Assembly (NCBI GenBank): GCA_029204225.1
Contig: CM055101.1
Location: forward strand, 57,368,806-57,432,805
Length of the DNA stretch: 64,000 bases
From: Diphasiastrum complanatum
Lineage: Eukaryota > Streptophyta > Lycopodiopsida > Lycopodiales > Lycopodiaceae
Direction of reading: 5' to 3'
In this document: piece after piece, positions 1 through 10,135 of the stretch
Layout: each line of letters opens with the position of its first letter
Position numbering within the stretch: the first letter of the stretch is position 1
The notes under the pieces: generated by a model
The model's database searches: none
What the model was told of the DNA's origin: nothing
The model's input: only the letters and a program-made list of their open reading frames with translations
Made by a program: the position numbers and the translations under genes

Positions 1-53
1 TGATGTCTATTCCTCAATGTGGTTCAATTTGGATCATCATTGTTCCTTGAACT
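1..53. repeat. Edge of a CACTA-associated repeat
   Basis: This stretch recurs at 31,018-31,070 and, inverted, at about 53,575-53,625 and 54,972-55,028, where it lies next to GA/CT microsatellites of CACTA elements. It stops at about position 53, where copia LTR sequence begins, so the window opens on a junction between two repeat families. Confidence 0.6.
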
Positions 54-574
54 TGCAAGGCATGCAAATATACTAGTGGACACATGCATGTAGTTTTCTA
101 CATATCTAGTTGAGAAATTGACATTTGGACAAAGTAGGTAGAAATTAGGTGCAATTTCAGCATGCAAGTTGTTAGGTGTCAATATGGTAGTAGTTTATAC
201 TTGAATAGTTGTAGGAAATGCATTGAATGCAAGTAGTACCACAAATTTTGGCTCTCCTATATATGTACATATGGTTCTCATTCATTTCTAATCATGAATC
301 ACGCTTTGGTAATGTCATAATGTCAAAATTGGATCTCATGCTATTTTGCTTGTTTTTGGTACTCTATCTCTAACTCGAGTAGAAGGCATTCTTCATACAT
401 TATTATGCTTGTGTATTTTCTCTATTTGTGTATTGCTTTGATCTGTAGCATTCTAGATTGTGCTATAGCCTCAGATCTGTTGGTAGATTTAGGATTGCTC
501 TACAGGTGATTTGTATGCCACCATAAAGCATGGCAAAGATTATTCACACGTGTGACGTTGATGGATTTTTCACA
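54..574 (+). mobile_element. Ty1/copia LTR, 5'-truncated
   Basis: This block is homologous to 32,236-32,772 with scattered substitutions and small indels. It ends directly before a plant-type initiator-tRNA primer-binding site, which places it as the 3' part (R-U5 side) of a 5' LTR reading on +. Its left end is cut at position 53 by other repeat sequence. No matching 3' LTR was seen in the window. Confidence 0.65.
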
Positions 575-587
575 TGGTATCAGAGCC
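575..587 (+). other. Copia primer-binding site
   Basis: TGGTATCAGAGCC is the canonical complement of the 3' end of plant initiator tRNA-Met used by copia elements to prime minus-strand DNA. The same 13 bases follow the second LTR copy at 32,773. Confidence 0.85.
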
Positions 588-644
588 ATACCATGCTTTG
601 ACTACTAATAACATCTGGTGTATGAAGAATTTTCTGACAATTCA

Positions 645-1060
645 AGCTCTAAAGGAATGCCTCCGGGTGAGATTGTGACGGAAGGCGTTGGACATCATTG
701 GTCGAGATCTAATCGAATTCCCGCAGTCGAGATTGGGACGGAAGGCTGCAGTTGAGATTTGGCTAGAATTCGTCGGTTGAGACCTGAGCAAATGACATCG
801 GTTGAGATTAAGAAGAATGCACTCGGTCGAGATCTGAACGGAATGTGCTAGGTTGAGAGCTGAACGGAATGCGCTAAGTCGATAGCTGAACAGAATGTGC
901 TCGGTCGAGATTTAAACGGAATGCGCTCGGTTGAAATCTGAACGGAATGCTTCCGGTTGAGATCATGAGTGAGATTCCTCGGTCGAGATGTCAATGAAAT
1001 GTTCGATTGAGATCTGATCATTAAGTATCGGTTGAGATTTTAAACTCAAAACATGGCAAG
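645..1060 (+). repeat. 26-bp minisatellite in a copia leader
   Basis: Degenerate tandem units of about 26 bp, built around GGTCGAGATCTGAACGGAAT, fill this stretch with variants such as GGTTGAGAGC and GGTCGATAGC. The array starts about 60 bp after the copia primer site and ends near the sequence GGCAAGATTTTTTCGTGTAG. The same array follows the second copia primer site at 33,540-34,045, so it belongs to the element's internal leader rather than to the host locus. Confidence 0.75.
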
Positions 1061-1089
1061 ATTTTTTCGTGTAGGGCCTCAGTTTGCAA

Positions 1090-1960
1090 AAAGTACAAAA
1101 AGGACCAAGAATGGATTCTAATCTAATCCTCAAGAGGGATTGTTGTCAAATTACTTGATGTATTAATCTACTTGAGATTAAGATCAATCTAGATCAATTC
1201 TAGACACAAAATCCTAACAAGAACAATTATTAATTGAAGGTGGGTGTACTTTCTAGTTTCACATGTGTGAAACACTGTCTGAGTATGGACTCCAACCTAA
1301 AAATCAAGTACACATTGATAGAACCTCAAAACAATGAAAACAAATGTAGACAAATGGAGAGAATCACTCAAAATTGCTTCCAAAACCAAGATTGGTGTCT
1401 CACATTGATTATGGCCAAATAAGCCTCTATATATACACTTTTGGAGCTCGAGGTACTGATCATGCATCAGATCTCACACGTGTGAGGATGCCTTGTCACT
1501 ATCATGCAATTTGACACTTGGATCAAAAATTTCCATTTTGGGCATTTTTGGTCTATTTTCCTACTATATGGAGATCTTCATGGAAATCTTCTAGAAGCAA
1601 AAACTTGCCTACTTCAGCTATTTCCATGCGTGTGAGTTGTCCTCTACACATGGGATGTGACACCTACTCAAAATATTTGGCTCATGCAATCATTAGATTG
1701 GTGCCATGTGTCATATCTCTAGAAAACTAGTTTTTGGCCATTTTAGCCACTAGAACTTGAATTAAATCATATGTACAACATATATGATTATGGTACATGA
1801 AAAGTACACTAGTTTCACACATGGGAACAGGCTCCACACATGTGTTTCTATCCTATATACAAGATTTTTGTCCTCTACCAAGCTTATTTTTGCATTTTTC
1901 ACACTCCTCAAAAATCTAGCTTGGTAAATCTAGCATAGATCTATCTCTAACTCCAAGATC
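1090..1960. other. No gene; probable 3' copia flank
   Basis: No sustained reading frame was seen. Short CACATGTG/CACACGTG motifs recur, in the style of 12,460-12,910. Because the RT-RNase H fragment to the right reads on -, this could be the 3' untranslated or LTR end of that element, but no second copy was found to define an LTR edge. Confidence 0.35.
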
Positions 1961-2900
1961 CAATCTTAATTTTATAAATGGATCTTTAGGTAATAATTTG
2001 GTGAGTATATCAGCAATGCAATCTGATGATGAAACATGAATAAGCTTGATCTCCTTTGCTTGCACTTTCTCTCTCACGAAATGATGTGCAATCTCGATGT
2101 GCTTTGTTCGAGCATGGAAGACTAGATTGTTTGCAAGTTATTGAGCTGCTTGATTATCACAATATATGCATGGAATGTCTTCATCCTTGATCACATGTAG
2201 CTTTTTCAAAAGCCTTTTAAGCCTAAGAACCTCCTTCGTTGATGTTTTCATAGTTTTATTTTCGGATTCTGTTGACGAAAGAGAGATGGTATTTTGCGTT
2301 TTGGAAAGCCAAGGTATAGCTCCTCCACAAAAGAATGTAGCAAATGCACTTCTGGATCTTCTATCCATCTTGTCACCTGCAAAACTTGAGTCCGAATATG
2401 CTCTCAAACAAATATTAGTCCTTTCATAAACTATGCCAAAGTCTTTTGTAGCCGAGATGTACCTTAACACATTGTTGCTCCTTTCCAATGACATATTAAT
2501 GGACTTTGCATGTATTGACTCAACTTGCCAACACAAAAACTAAGATCTGGTCTATTGATGGTTAAGTATATCAAGGAACCAATAAGAATTCTATAGGTAG
2601 TGATGACCTCAAAGGATGCTTCATCACTTTCCTTAGAAACTTTTACACTTAGTTCCATAGGAGTTTCAGCTCCTTTACAATCAATCATGCCAAATCTTGC
2701 TAAGATTGATATAGCATACTTAGATTGACATATGAAGGTAAAATCATTACTTCTAGTGACTTCTATTCCAAGTATAACTTTAAGAAGTCCTAGATCTACC
2801 ATCTTAAATTCACTAGACAAGGAAACTTTGGGGCTCAACAAAATTTGGGGTTCGCCCAAAAACTACATGAAGAATGGAATCCTTCATAAATATTCATTCT
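1960..2900 (-). pseudogene. Copia RT C-terminus and RNase H remnant
   Basis: Read on the minus strand, this segment carries the end of a Ty1/copia reverse transcriptase (GLLKVILGIEV, then YRILIGSLIYLTINRPDLSF) followed by RNase H. RNase H landmarks are AYSDSSFAGD, ISLSSTESE, IYCDNQAA, FHARTKHIEIAHHFVREK and DILTKLLP, in the normal family order. The frame is broken: the two halves near 2,464-2,536 are in different frames, and a stop follows CDNQAAQ. Integrase and the catalytic YVDD part of RT are absent, so this is only the last third of pol. It lies opposite in strand to the copia LTR and primer site at 54-587, so the two do not form one intact element. Confidence 0.9.
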
Positions 2901-3199
2901 TGCCTATGTCGTGGTGATGTTTCTATGTGATGCTGAATCTAGATCTTTGAAGTTTGAATATATTTTGAAGTTTGATTCCAGTTCTTATCAACAATTCAAA
3001 GATTAAATGAAATCAACCTATTTAAAGAAACAACAAAGACACATATTCTCTAAGATGAAGAAATATCTAAAGGACGAATAATATGAAAAAATATCTTTTC
3101 GCCTTAACGAAAATCTGAAGAACAAGAATGTTTTGCGAATGATCCTCGAAATAAAGATAATATGTTCACGAGGATGTTTCACACTCTGGTTGTTATCAG

Positions 3200-4368
3200 C
3201 ATTCGTATGATATTTTCCTTGGCGAAGTTCTACTTGATAAGTGAATTCCTGTAGAAGTAGAACCCATCGAGCAATTCATCCTGATAGATCTGGTTTATTC
3301 ACAAGATACTTTAGAGAATAGTGATCAACGTGAAAAGTAAATGCATATCCCATCAAATAATGTCAAAATTTCTTGACAGCGAAAATCATTCCAAGTGCTT
3401 CCCTTTCTGTAGCCAAATAATTCTTCTCCGAGGCATTGAGCTATCGACTCGCATAGTAGATGGGATGATCTTTCTTCTGATCGTCCTTCTGGCTCAGACA
3501 GACGCCAATAGCAAATGCAGAAACATCAACATAACTATGAAATAAAATAGCCCAGTTGGGTGGTCTCAGAATAGGAGCATTGGTCAACCTTTGCTCAAGT
3601 TCTTCAAATGCTTTCTGCTGTTCATTTGTCCACAAGTATTCCACTTGTTTCTTGAGTAAATGAGTAAGAGAGACAGCAATAGAAGCATGATATTGGATTA
3701 ATTTTTTATAATAGCCGACATGTCCTAAGAAAGCTCTTAGTTCACGTAGATTGGTTGCTTCTGGAGATTCAAGCTCGATTTTATCTTTGTCAACTTCTAT
3801 TCCTCTATTTGATATTATGTGTCCAAGTAATATTCCTTCTTTCATACCGAAAAAACATTTCTCTAGATGAAGGGATAAACAATTATCTTGACACCATTGC
3901 AATGTTAGTTTGAGCTTCTGTAGGTGTGTCTTTATATCACTATATACACAGAAGTCATCAATAAATATTTCTAGAAAAGTTCTTAGGAAGGCAGCAAAAA
4001 TTAACATCATGATTCGCTGAAAAGTCGTTGGTGCATTGCAAAGACCAAAGGGCATAAGTGCCCCAATCCGTAGCAAATGTGGTCTTTGAACGGTCCTCTT
4101 TCCGCACTCCAACCTGATTATAACCAAAGAAACCGTCATAAAAATTGTAACGCTCTTGACCAACAACATGATCTAAGATGAAATCAGTGAAGAGCAGAGG
4201 ATGATGATCCTTCCTTGTGGGAGCATTGAGCTTGCAAAAATCCTGGCATATTCGTATTTTGCCAGTCTTCTTCTTTGGAACAACAACAATGGGTGAAACC
4301 CATTCACTGCTTAAGATGAGATAGATAATACCTGTCTTAAGGTGCTTGTTGAGTTCGTCCTTAACCAT
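3200..4368 (-). pseudogene. Gypsy family A copy 1: RT and RNase H
   Basis: The minus strand encodes Ty3/gypsy reverse transcriptase and RNase H. In order it shows GIIYLILSSEWVSPIVVVPKKK, RICQDFCKLNA, the palm motif FIDDFCVYSD (gypsy equivalent of YxDD), GILLGHIISNRGIEVDKDK, LRAFLGHVGYYKK, and RNase H with HSYVDVSAFAIG. A frameshift near 4,000-4,160 separates fingers from palm, and the RNase H end is degraded below about 3,440. Two other copies of this family are at 24,285-25,794 (+) and 35,937-36,808 (-). The 'isnRGIevDkdK' style and the Tat/Athila-type primer site of copy 2 place the family near Tat/Athila, though this is not proven. Confidence 0.9.
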
Positions 4369-4404
4369 GAGGGAGTACTTTGGATTGAGACGATATTGTC
4401 TCTG

Positions 4405-5377
4405 TCAAACAGGTATAGCATCTTCTTTAAAATCAATACGGTGCTCTTCGAATTCTGCAGGTATACTTTTCAAATCGTCGAGCGACCAGACAAAAATATC
4501 TTGATACTCCTTCAGCAATTCAGTAAATTCCGCTAATTCCGATTCTCCAAGTGACTTTGAAACATGCACAAATCTGCCAAGTGCAAGTTCAATTAAATAT
4601 TTTCTTGTCGTCAACCTGGTTCTTGTTACCAAATTCGTGTTCAGATTCATCACTCGAATCATCAGACTCTTTCGAGTTCGTGTCTGCAACTTTAATTTCT
4701 TCATTCAAAACATTTGCTTCAGCGTTGCAGGCATCAAAGAATTCTTCTTCGTAAATATTCTTATAGCATTCGAAATATTATACTTCGATGTCGATGCATT
4801 AGAAAAAATATTTAAGGCATAAGAAGACTCTTGTGAGGTAAAACTGGTGTTAGACAAAGGAATTTCACCTTCATATTTGTCACGACTCAAGGTGATTATT
4901 TGTTCTGCTGGCTTACCTCGATTATTGGTCTCACCAGTCTGAAATCTCAACTCTTTGGATTTCCAATGAACACTTGCATTTGATTGATAAAGCCAGGACA
5001 ATCTAATTAGCACAAAATAAGATGACAAACCAATTGGTCTGATAACTATGAAATTCATTGTAACAAGGTTGACTTGAATGTAAACAAATGACATCCTTCA
5101 ATTCTCCACTAGATTTTCGTCGCGTCGAATCAACTATCTTGATATTTTGCTGTGTCGGTTGAATGTCAATCAGCCCCAAAGCACGAGTTGTATTTTCTGT
5201 TATTATGTTCACGCTGGAACCAGAGTCTATTGGCACTTTTTCAATTAGGCATCCCGCAATGGTAACATCAATTTCAGGTGCACCGAGATCACCTAAATCA
5301 ATAGACAAAACACCAACATCTGGCAAAAAAGCTTTTTTCTTCTTTTTAGGGGCAGAAAGACCTTTCAGTTGCGCAAG
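4405..5377 (-). pseudogene. Gypsy family A copy 1: protease and linker
   Basis: The minus strand holds the aspartic protease of the same element: IDLGDLGAPEIDVTIAGC, then the active site PIDSGSSVNIIT, then a degraded domain ending NASVHWKSKELRFQTGE. An acidic linker with RFVHVSKSLGESELAEF leads to the RT. Several frameshifts are present, for example near 5,000-5,100. The element stops abruptly at 5,377, just before LKGLSAPKKKK. In the copy at 43,120 the coding sequence continues, so foreign sequence begins at 5,378. Confidence 0.88.
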
Positions 5378-6024
5378 GAGCTGCAAGCATTACCCGCCCT
5401 CCAACCACAACCAGAGTGGCGTCAGCAGTTGTTTGAAAGAGACCCTGCGGCCATAGGGCATATGTGACAAGTCCGCAACAACTACGGGTGAACGCACACT
5501 TCCTGCCATGCACACGACGATCCAAATGGGTGGAATGCAGCACCCCTCTGGACAAAATCACAATTCACAATTTGAATTGGCCGATCATTCCATCAGAGTA
5601 CGGTTGGAATACGGATGTAGATGCCGGAAGGGCTCTCACCATATTTGCCAATAACTACTTCAACTGTCCTGATCCAACAGTCCACGCGGCAACCACTTAC
5701 GCCCGGGACTTAGAGCATTTAATGGGGATTGAAACTAAATGGGACAATTTTCTCCCCCCCATATTCTTTGATCCTAATAAGGTGCTAGCTTCCGACAAAG
5801 TCAACGATCAGCTGCTAGTCGCTCAAGTGTATTACCAAGCCGCCTTTCTTGGCAATCCCTGGACGCGCAGATTCCAAGCGTGGGTCGATCAAGACTGGCT
5901 GACAAGAGTCCACAAGTCCCTTCACATGCCCAAGGAATTGAAGAAACTGGATCGCCTCAACTTTATGGAAGACGTCATGGGCTACCTGATCCAACAAAGG
6001 CGGGCCAAGAAGACTCTTTACTGA
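5378..6024 (+). CDS. Unrecognised GC-rich coding-like segment
   Basis: The segment is clearly more GC-rich than its surroundings. From 5,464 a 186-residue frame is open to TGA at 6,022; it has no ATG and opens with GTG. Upstream, a different frame (ELQALPALQPQPEWRQQ then LFERDPAAIGH) is open to a stop at 5,462, suggesting one reading frame broken by a frameshift near 5,460. The product is rich in W, P and charged residues (WPIIPSEYGWNTDVDAGRA, WVDQDWLTRVHKSLHMPKEL) and ends QQRRAKKTLY. I do not recognise the family. It begins exactly where gypsy family A is cut (5,377) and ends 46 bp before a putative LTR, so it may be the 3' end of an element's internal region or an endogenised foreign sequence. 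No function is assigned. Confidence 0.45.
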
Positions 6025-6070
6025 ACCGGTAGAGTGTCGAGGGACCGGCACTACTTCAGGCCGTGGGTCC

Positions 6071-6710
6071 TGTTGGGGGTATTCCCAACGAATTGTAAAT
6101 AAACAAAATTGACTAATAAAATGTGTTGCGAGGACATGGCATCCTGTGCGCATAAGCCATGGCCCAATGAGCACACAAGCTTAAGTTGTAAATAAAATAA
6201 AATAGACTTGGGCCTTGGAATTAAAATAAAACTAGAGGCCCAAAGTCATTTTTAAACTTAGAGATTACTTTTTAGAGTTGGGTCCAAATTGGGACTCACA
6301 TGAATCTTGTGAATTTCAATGTACTTTTTGTGGACCCTTGGATCAAGTTGGGTTCAAGATGAATGGATAGGATCAATGTAAATATTAGCCAATAGGATTT
6401 TGGGGCAAGGGCCTTCCCCATTTTATATAAAAGCACCATTTGTACTCTATTTCCATGCTTAATAGAGAGGAGGAGACTCTATCATTTTGAGAGCTCAAGC
6501 ATCCTCATTTGCTAATCACTCTTGCTTATGCTATTGTTGTGGTTTGCTTGTTATTTCCATTTCCCATGCTTTTTGCTTATGCTAGTTAAGGTTTTTCCAT
6601 AAGCAATGAAATTGAGCATTTGAGCTAACCTCCATCTCATCTCTCTCTCTCTCTCTTTCTCTCTTCTCCTTCTTCTTCCTCTTCTTTTCTATCCTTTCTT
6701 TTCACCAACA
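6071..6710 (+). mobile_element. Putative LTR (solo or 3')
   Basis: A 640-bp block starts TGTTGG and ends CCAACA, matching terminal inverted hexamers expected of an LTR. It contains an AATAAA-like segment near its left end, a TATA box (TTTATATAAAAG) near 6,420, and a CT-rich tract near the right end. The first bases fold on themselves (TTGGGGGTATTCCCAA). No 5-bp target duplication or second LTR was found, so the borders rest only on the TG...CA termini and the promoter-like content. Confidence 0.45.
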
Positions 6711-6889
6711 ATCGTGATGAAGTTAGTTAGGGGAGTAGAGTTAGTGTGAGTAGTGTTAGGGGAGGTAGAGTTAGAAAAAAAGTAGGGAACTAACTAAAAG
6801 TAGCATCTAGGCATAGTTAGGTGCCTATCCAGTGAACTAACCCTTGTTTATAGGCGGGAGGGCTATTATAACGTCGGATCTAAGACCCT

Positions 6890-8200
6890 ACACCCTTGAT
6901 TTCAGGTGCAACGCTTACACCGTTCTGTACATAGGTTCTGATCAATTCTTGTAGAAATCTATATACATCGTCAGTAGTATACGGCTCAAGAGTAAATTGT
7001 CATCACAAAACACGTGAATAAGCAAATTATAAACAATGATAGTAAAGAAATATGAATCAGAATGAAAGGAATTACAAATGAACAGAATATTACCTTTTCA
7101 ATATCTACTTCCACTTGTATATTATACCACTCAAAAAGAACTTTGTTTTATACAGGATGAACTATGCACAACTGAAAGCGTCCATTTGCTGTATACACTA
7201 CATATATTGAACAAAAATATTATGAAAAAAAATTCATTTATGCTATGATGATAGATTTAAACTAAAAAAAATACATGCATATCAGAGATAAATAGAATAT
7301 ACGTTGAGAGATTTTATGGTTCTCTCTCCAATTGAGGTCGCCGTCCTCGGTATTTTCCGCACGACATCATGAAGTAGAAAATCAAATTCTCTATGTGTAT
7401 TACAACTGAGTTTACTTTTATACATAGAAAATTTGATGCTCCCTCCTTATTTATCTTTACAGAAAGAATGTTCAGGCTCCAATGCCGACTGCAACAATCA
7501 AAATACAAATATCAATAAATCCTTACTTAATAAAGCAATGTCGGCTGCAACAATCCAAATTAAAGCAACAATCCAACGAGCAATCCATACTTATTCTCAT
7601 ATGGAATCAGATAAAAATTTTGCCACTGGATTGCATTCGATGAGATATACAGCCTTCTCAAAATTGGCTTATTTTGCCTTCATCGCTCCCATAAAAAATG
7701 GACTAACAACAAAAACTACACCATGAGAATCGGAACTAATACTATCCTACAAAAAACATCCTTCGGCTTTTACTATTACATCTATAATCTCTAGTGTTTT
7801 ATCTTTAAGCTCGGCACAAAATTTGGGGCCTAATCTAAAGCTTCTATGTGAATCTGGAAGAAAGAAATCAAAATAATTGCCAAGAAGATCAATTTTATTA
7901 GCTAAGTAAGCCTCATACTGGTCATAATGGTCAGAATAAAAAACAAAACTTGAGCAAAATCGTATGGAATTCTGACAAAAAGACTATATACAGGAGCAGA
8001 AAGAGAAGTAGATATAATATTTACAAATTTCTCGACTATTTTGTCGAGCTCCTCTTGGGTAATCATCACTTTTGGTGAAGAAACCTTCTGAGGAACTGGA
8101 CGAATAACACGAGGAGGAGAGGGTGATTCTTGGTCTGAATTAGATTCTCCGACATCTGATTCAAAGCTCATGCGAGGTCTCTTGTTAGGGATAACTCAAG
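6890..8200 (-). pseudogene. C-terminal extension of the H3-like gene, copy A
   Basis: Going down the minus strand from 8,200: NKRPRMSFESDVGESNSD then a proline stretch (SPPRVIRPVPQK), MITQEELDKIVEK, a conserved block (ANKIDLLGNYFDFFLPDSHR, then LGPKFCAELKDKT), a TAG stop in frame, and SPFFMGAMKAK. Separate blocks DFLLHDVVRKIP (about 7,300-7,400) and YTTDDVYRFLQELIRTYV (6,890-7,000) look like exons, since they are open and flanked by AT-rich non-coding sequence. Copy A has a frameshift near 7,945 and a TAA in KAK(stop)ANF. Blocks are conserved in the same frame in copy B, which supports past coding use. I recognise no domain beyond a possible basic nuclear signal (NKRPR). Confidence 0.5.
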
Positions 8201-8222
8201 GAAGAAGAGAAACAACTGGCCT

Positions 8223-8699
8223 TCAAAATCTAGCTTTCTTGGTTTCAGACTGTCTCTTTTTCCTCCTAGAGGTAGTCGGCAAGTTTGTTCTATTCAGAGG
8301 CAGGTCTCTAGAGGTGCTGGCGTTATCCACATGTAGACCAGAATAACGATCCCAAAGTCTTCTGAAATTGACGAGAATATGTTGGCATGATGGTGACACG
8401 CTTACCATGCATTGCCAAAAGACAAGTATCCTCAAAAAACTGGGCCAAAAAGACTTCTATAGCACCCTGTAAGGCCTGCATGGCTGTCACGGCAAAACGA
8501 ACATCTCGTCCAAGTGACAGAGTGACATTCTTGATAGATCGGCTGAAAGGAGCCCTAGGGATCAACAGTTCAGTTGATCTCTAATCTCCCTCAGCCAGAC
8601 CTACTTTCTGCCACGTCTACGGCCAGTACCAAGGGGAACACATGCATGGGATGGTTGTACAATGGTTATGGCATGGGCAGCAAATTTGGTCCTAGCCAT
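8223..8699 (-). pseudogene. Histone H3-like (CENH3-like) pseudogene, copy A
   Basis: The minus strand starts MARTK, like canonical H3, with a tail of about 35 residues, shorter than H3's. It then aligns to the histone fold without gaps: VWLREIR (H3 VALREIR), LLIPRAPFSRSI (H3 LLIRKLPFQRLV), GRDVRFAVTAMQALQ (H3 KTDLRFQSSAVAALQ), FFEDTCLLAMHGKRVTIMP (H3 LFEDTNLCAIHAKRVTIMP). The LLIPxAPF form is the one seen in plant CENH3, but loop 1 has the canonical H3 length, so CENH3 is only the nearest guess. A TAG replaces the codon before VWLREIR, about 10 bases are missing after the alpha-N region, and one extra base follows VTIMP. The other frame then continues with LRRLWDRYSG, aligned with LARRIRGE of H3. 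The TAG and the 10-base loss are private to this copy; the extra base is shared with copies B and C. Confidence 0.8.
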
Positions 8700-9594
8700 C
8701 ATTCTTAAAATAAAAATAAATAAATTAGAAAAAAGAAGTTTGAATCCATGCGCAGGGAATTAAAACAAAAAAATTTGCGATCAGAAGATGCTTGAGATAG
8801 ATACCAGAACTGAATATCGGTTTCGAGCACAAGATAGATAGAGAATATGAAGAATTGCACTTGAAAGTGATATTGGAATCACAACAGTATCGGTCTCGAG
8901 CGCACGGTGAGAAGGTGGAGTATTTTGCGTAGAGAGAGGGCGCTTGAGAGCGATATTGGGAGCGAAAACCAAAAATTCTGCAAAAAAAATGAAAATTCCA
9001 AGGGTGTATATAAAGAAAATTTTCACATGTGTGCAAAAAATGGATGATGACATGTGTCAGCATCTAACTGGTCCACATTGATTGTGCGTACTGATAATGA
9101 TGACTCAATTATGAGGCCACGTGGGTCGGGACATGTGCACAAATAAGATTTTGACATGTGTCATTTGGCACTTGATAGTCGTCAGATCAATCATTGTCTA
9201 TAAGACGAAATATTAATGACCAATCATGTGACAACACGTGTCCTTTTGGAACTCTTCCACACGTGCAAATTTTTTATATATATAGGTCATTTATGACGTG
9301 GATTTTCACGCAAATTTTTGATTTCTTATCCGGATATCGATTTCATGTGAGCCCATTCCACTGTCTACGTTCTGTTGACTATCTTGCGTCTAGAACCAAT
9401 ACTGCTTAGTCCGTTATCGCATTCAAGCACGTCTTACATCTTTTTCTTTTCTGATCTTTGTACACGTGCTCAGATCCGATACCCTATGTTCTTATATCTC
9501 TTTCGAGTGCACATTCCCTTGAGATTCTTGTCTGACCTACATTTTGCGCTTGAGTGCAATATTGGAAATTTCACATCTGTATTTTTCGTTCAGA
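8700..9594. promoter_or_regulatory. Symmetrical bidirectional promoter, copy A
   Basis: The region between the two divergent start codons is built as an imperfect inverted repeat. On the minus strand CACATGTG, AAATTTT and TTTATATACA (9,005-9,014) lead to the H3-like ATG. On the plus strand CACACGTG, AAATTTT and TATATATATA (9,275-9,284) lead to the ATG at 9,595. Each TATA lies about 306-311 bp from its ATG. The two transcribed leaders also match each other in inverted orientation, sharing motifs such as GTATCGGTCTCGAGCGCAC / GTATTGGTTCTAGACGCAAG. The core between the TATA boxes contains several ACGTG elements (CCACGTGG, ACACGTGT). Confidence 0.65.
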
Positions 9595-9979
9595 ATGTCT
9601 ATTTTCAATTCTAGTTTGCTTTCTGTTTTTCATAAATTTGGTATTAGTGATAATTTAGAGTATTTCAAATCCCTTTTTTTTTTTTTTTTTTTATTTATTC
9701 CTTCTATTATTGAGGGTCCTGGTGTGGAAGCATTTTTTGAGATTTATCTCAGATTTAATCAGTACTCCCTTATTGTGATTTTAGAATAAGGACATGATTC
9801 ATTATCAGGACCTGGTGGCACTTGACAAGCATAGCTATAACGCTAAGCTTGACAGAATGTTCACCAAGTTACATAATGATTTCAAGTCTGTAGATGAGTG
9901 CCCAATTCACAATAAAAAATATAGATTTGATGATTTTCAGTCTACATTTGTTTTTTTCTCTTTTGTTAAATATTTCTAG
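9595..9979 (+). pseudogene. Divergent unknown gene, copy A
   Basis: An ATG at 9,595 opens a frame encoding NSSLLSVFHKFGISDNLEYF, followed by a T tract (frame lost) and PGVEAFFEIYLRF. A second block, in another frame from about 9,793, reads KDMIHYQDLVALDKHS and PIHNKKYRFDDFQS. The two blocks are conserved in copy B in the same order, so they were once one protein or adjacent exons. The intervening GAATAAGGACATG is not a clear intron. The acidic C-terminal part present in copy B is deleted here. The family is not recognised. Confidence 0.45.
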
Positions 9980-10135
9980 CGATTCGAAAGCTGGCCCTTC
10001 CACTTCTAAAACCGTGGCAAGTTTTCTTAAACCGGTATCTTTAAATACTCATTTTTTGGACAAGCAAATGAACATTTTTATGAGTAGAAGGCTTTAAAAA
10101 ATTGAGAAGCTTTATAAAATGAAAGTTTTTTGAGG

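Larger units (their letters stand above)
6888..10135. repeat. H3-like divergent repeat, copy A
   Basis: This whole block is collinear with 13,150-16,650 (copy B), starting at CCTTGATTTCAGGTGCAA and ending around TTTTTTGAGGATAACTC. Parts recur at 47,952-49,097 (copy C) and 61,950-62,090 (copy D). It holds a minus-strand H3-like gene with a C-terminal extension, a central promoter region and a plus-strand divergent gene. Copy A lacks about 520 bp that copy B has at 16,000-16,520. I found no terminal inverted repeats or target duplications, so whether it is a transposon, a virus relic or a locally duplicated host locus is open. Confidence 0.7.

Noticed and set aside
1518-1730. 70-residue plus-strand frame
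   Set aside because: No similarity, low complexity, and located in a probable copia untranslated flank.
5815-6174. 119-residue minus-strand frame
   Set aside because: It overlaps the better plus-strand frame ending at 6,024 and runs into the putative LTR.
8384-8699. Calling the H3-like frame a functional centromeric histone gene
   Set aside because: Every copy has stops or indels in the fold, loop 1 lacks the CENH3-type insertion, and the copies sit in a repeat.
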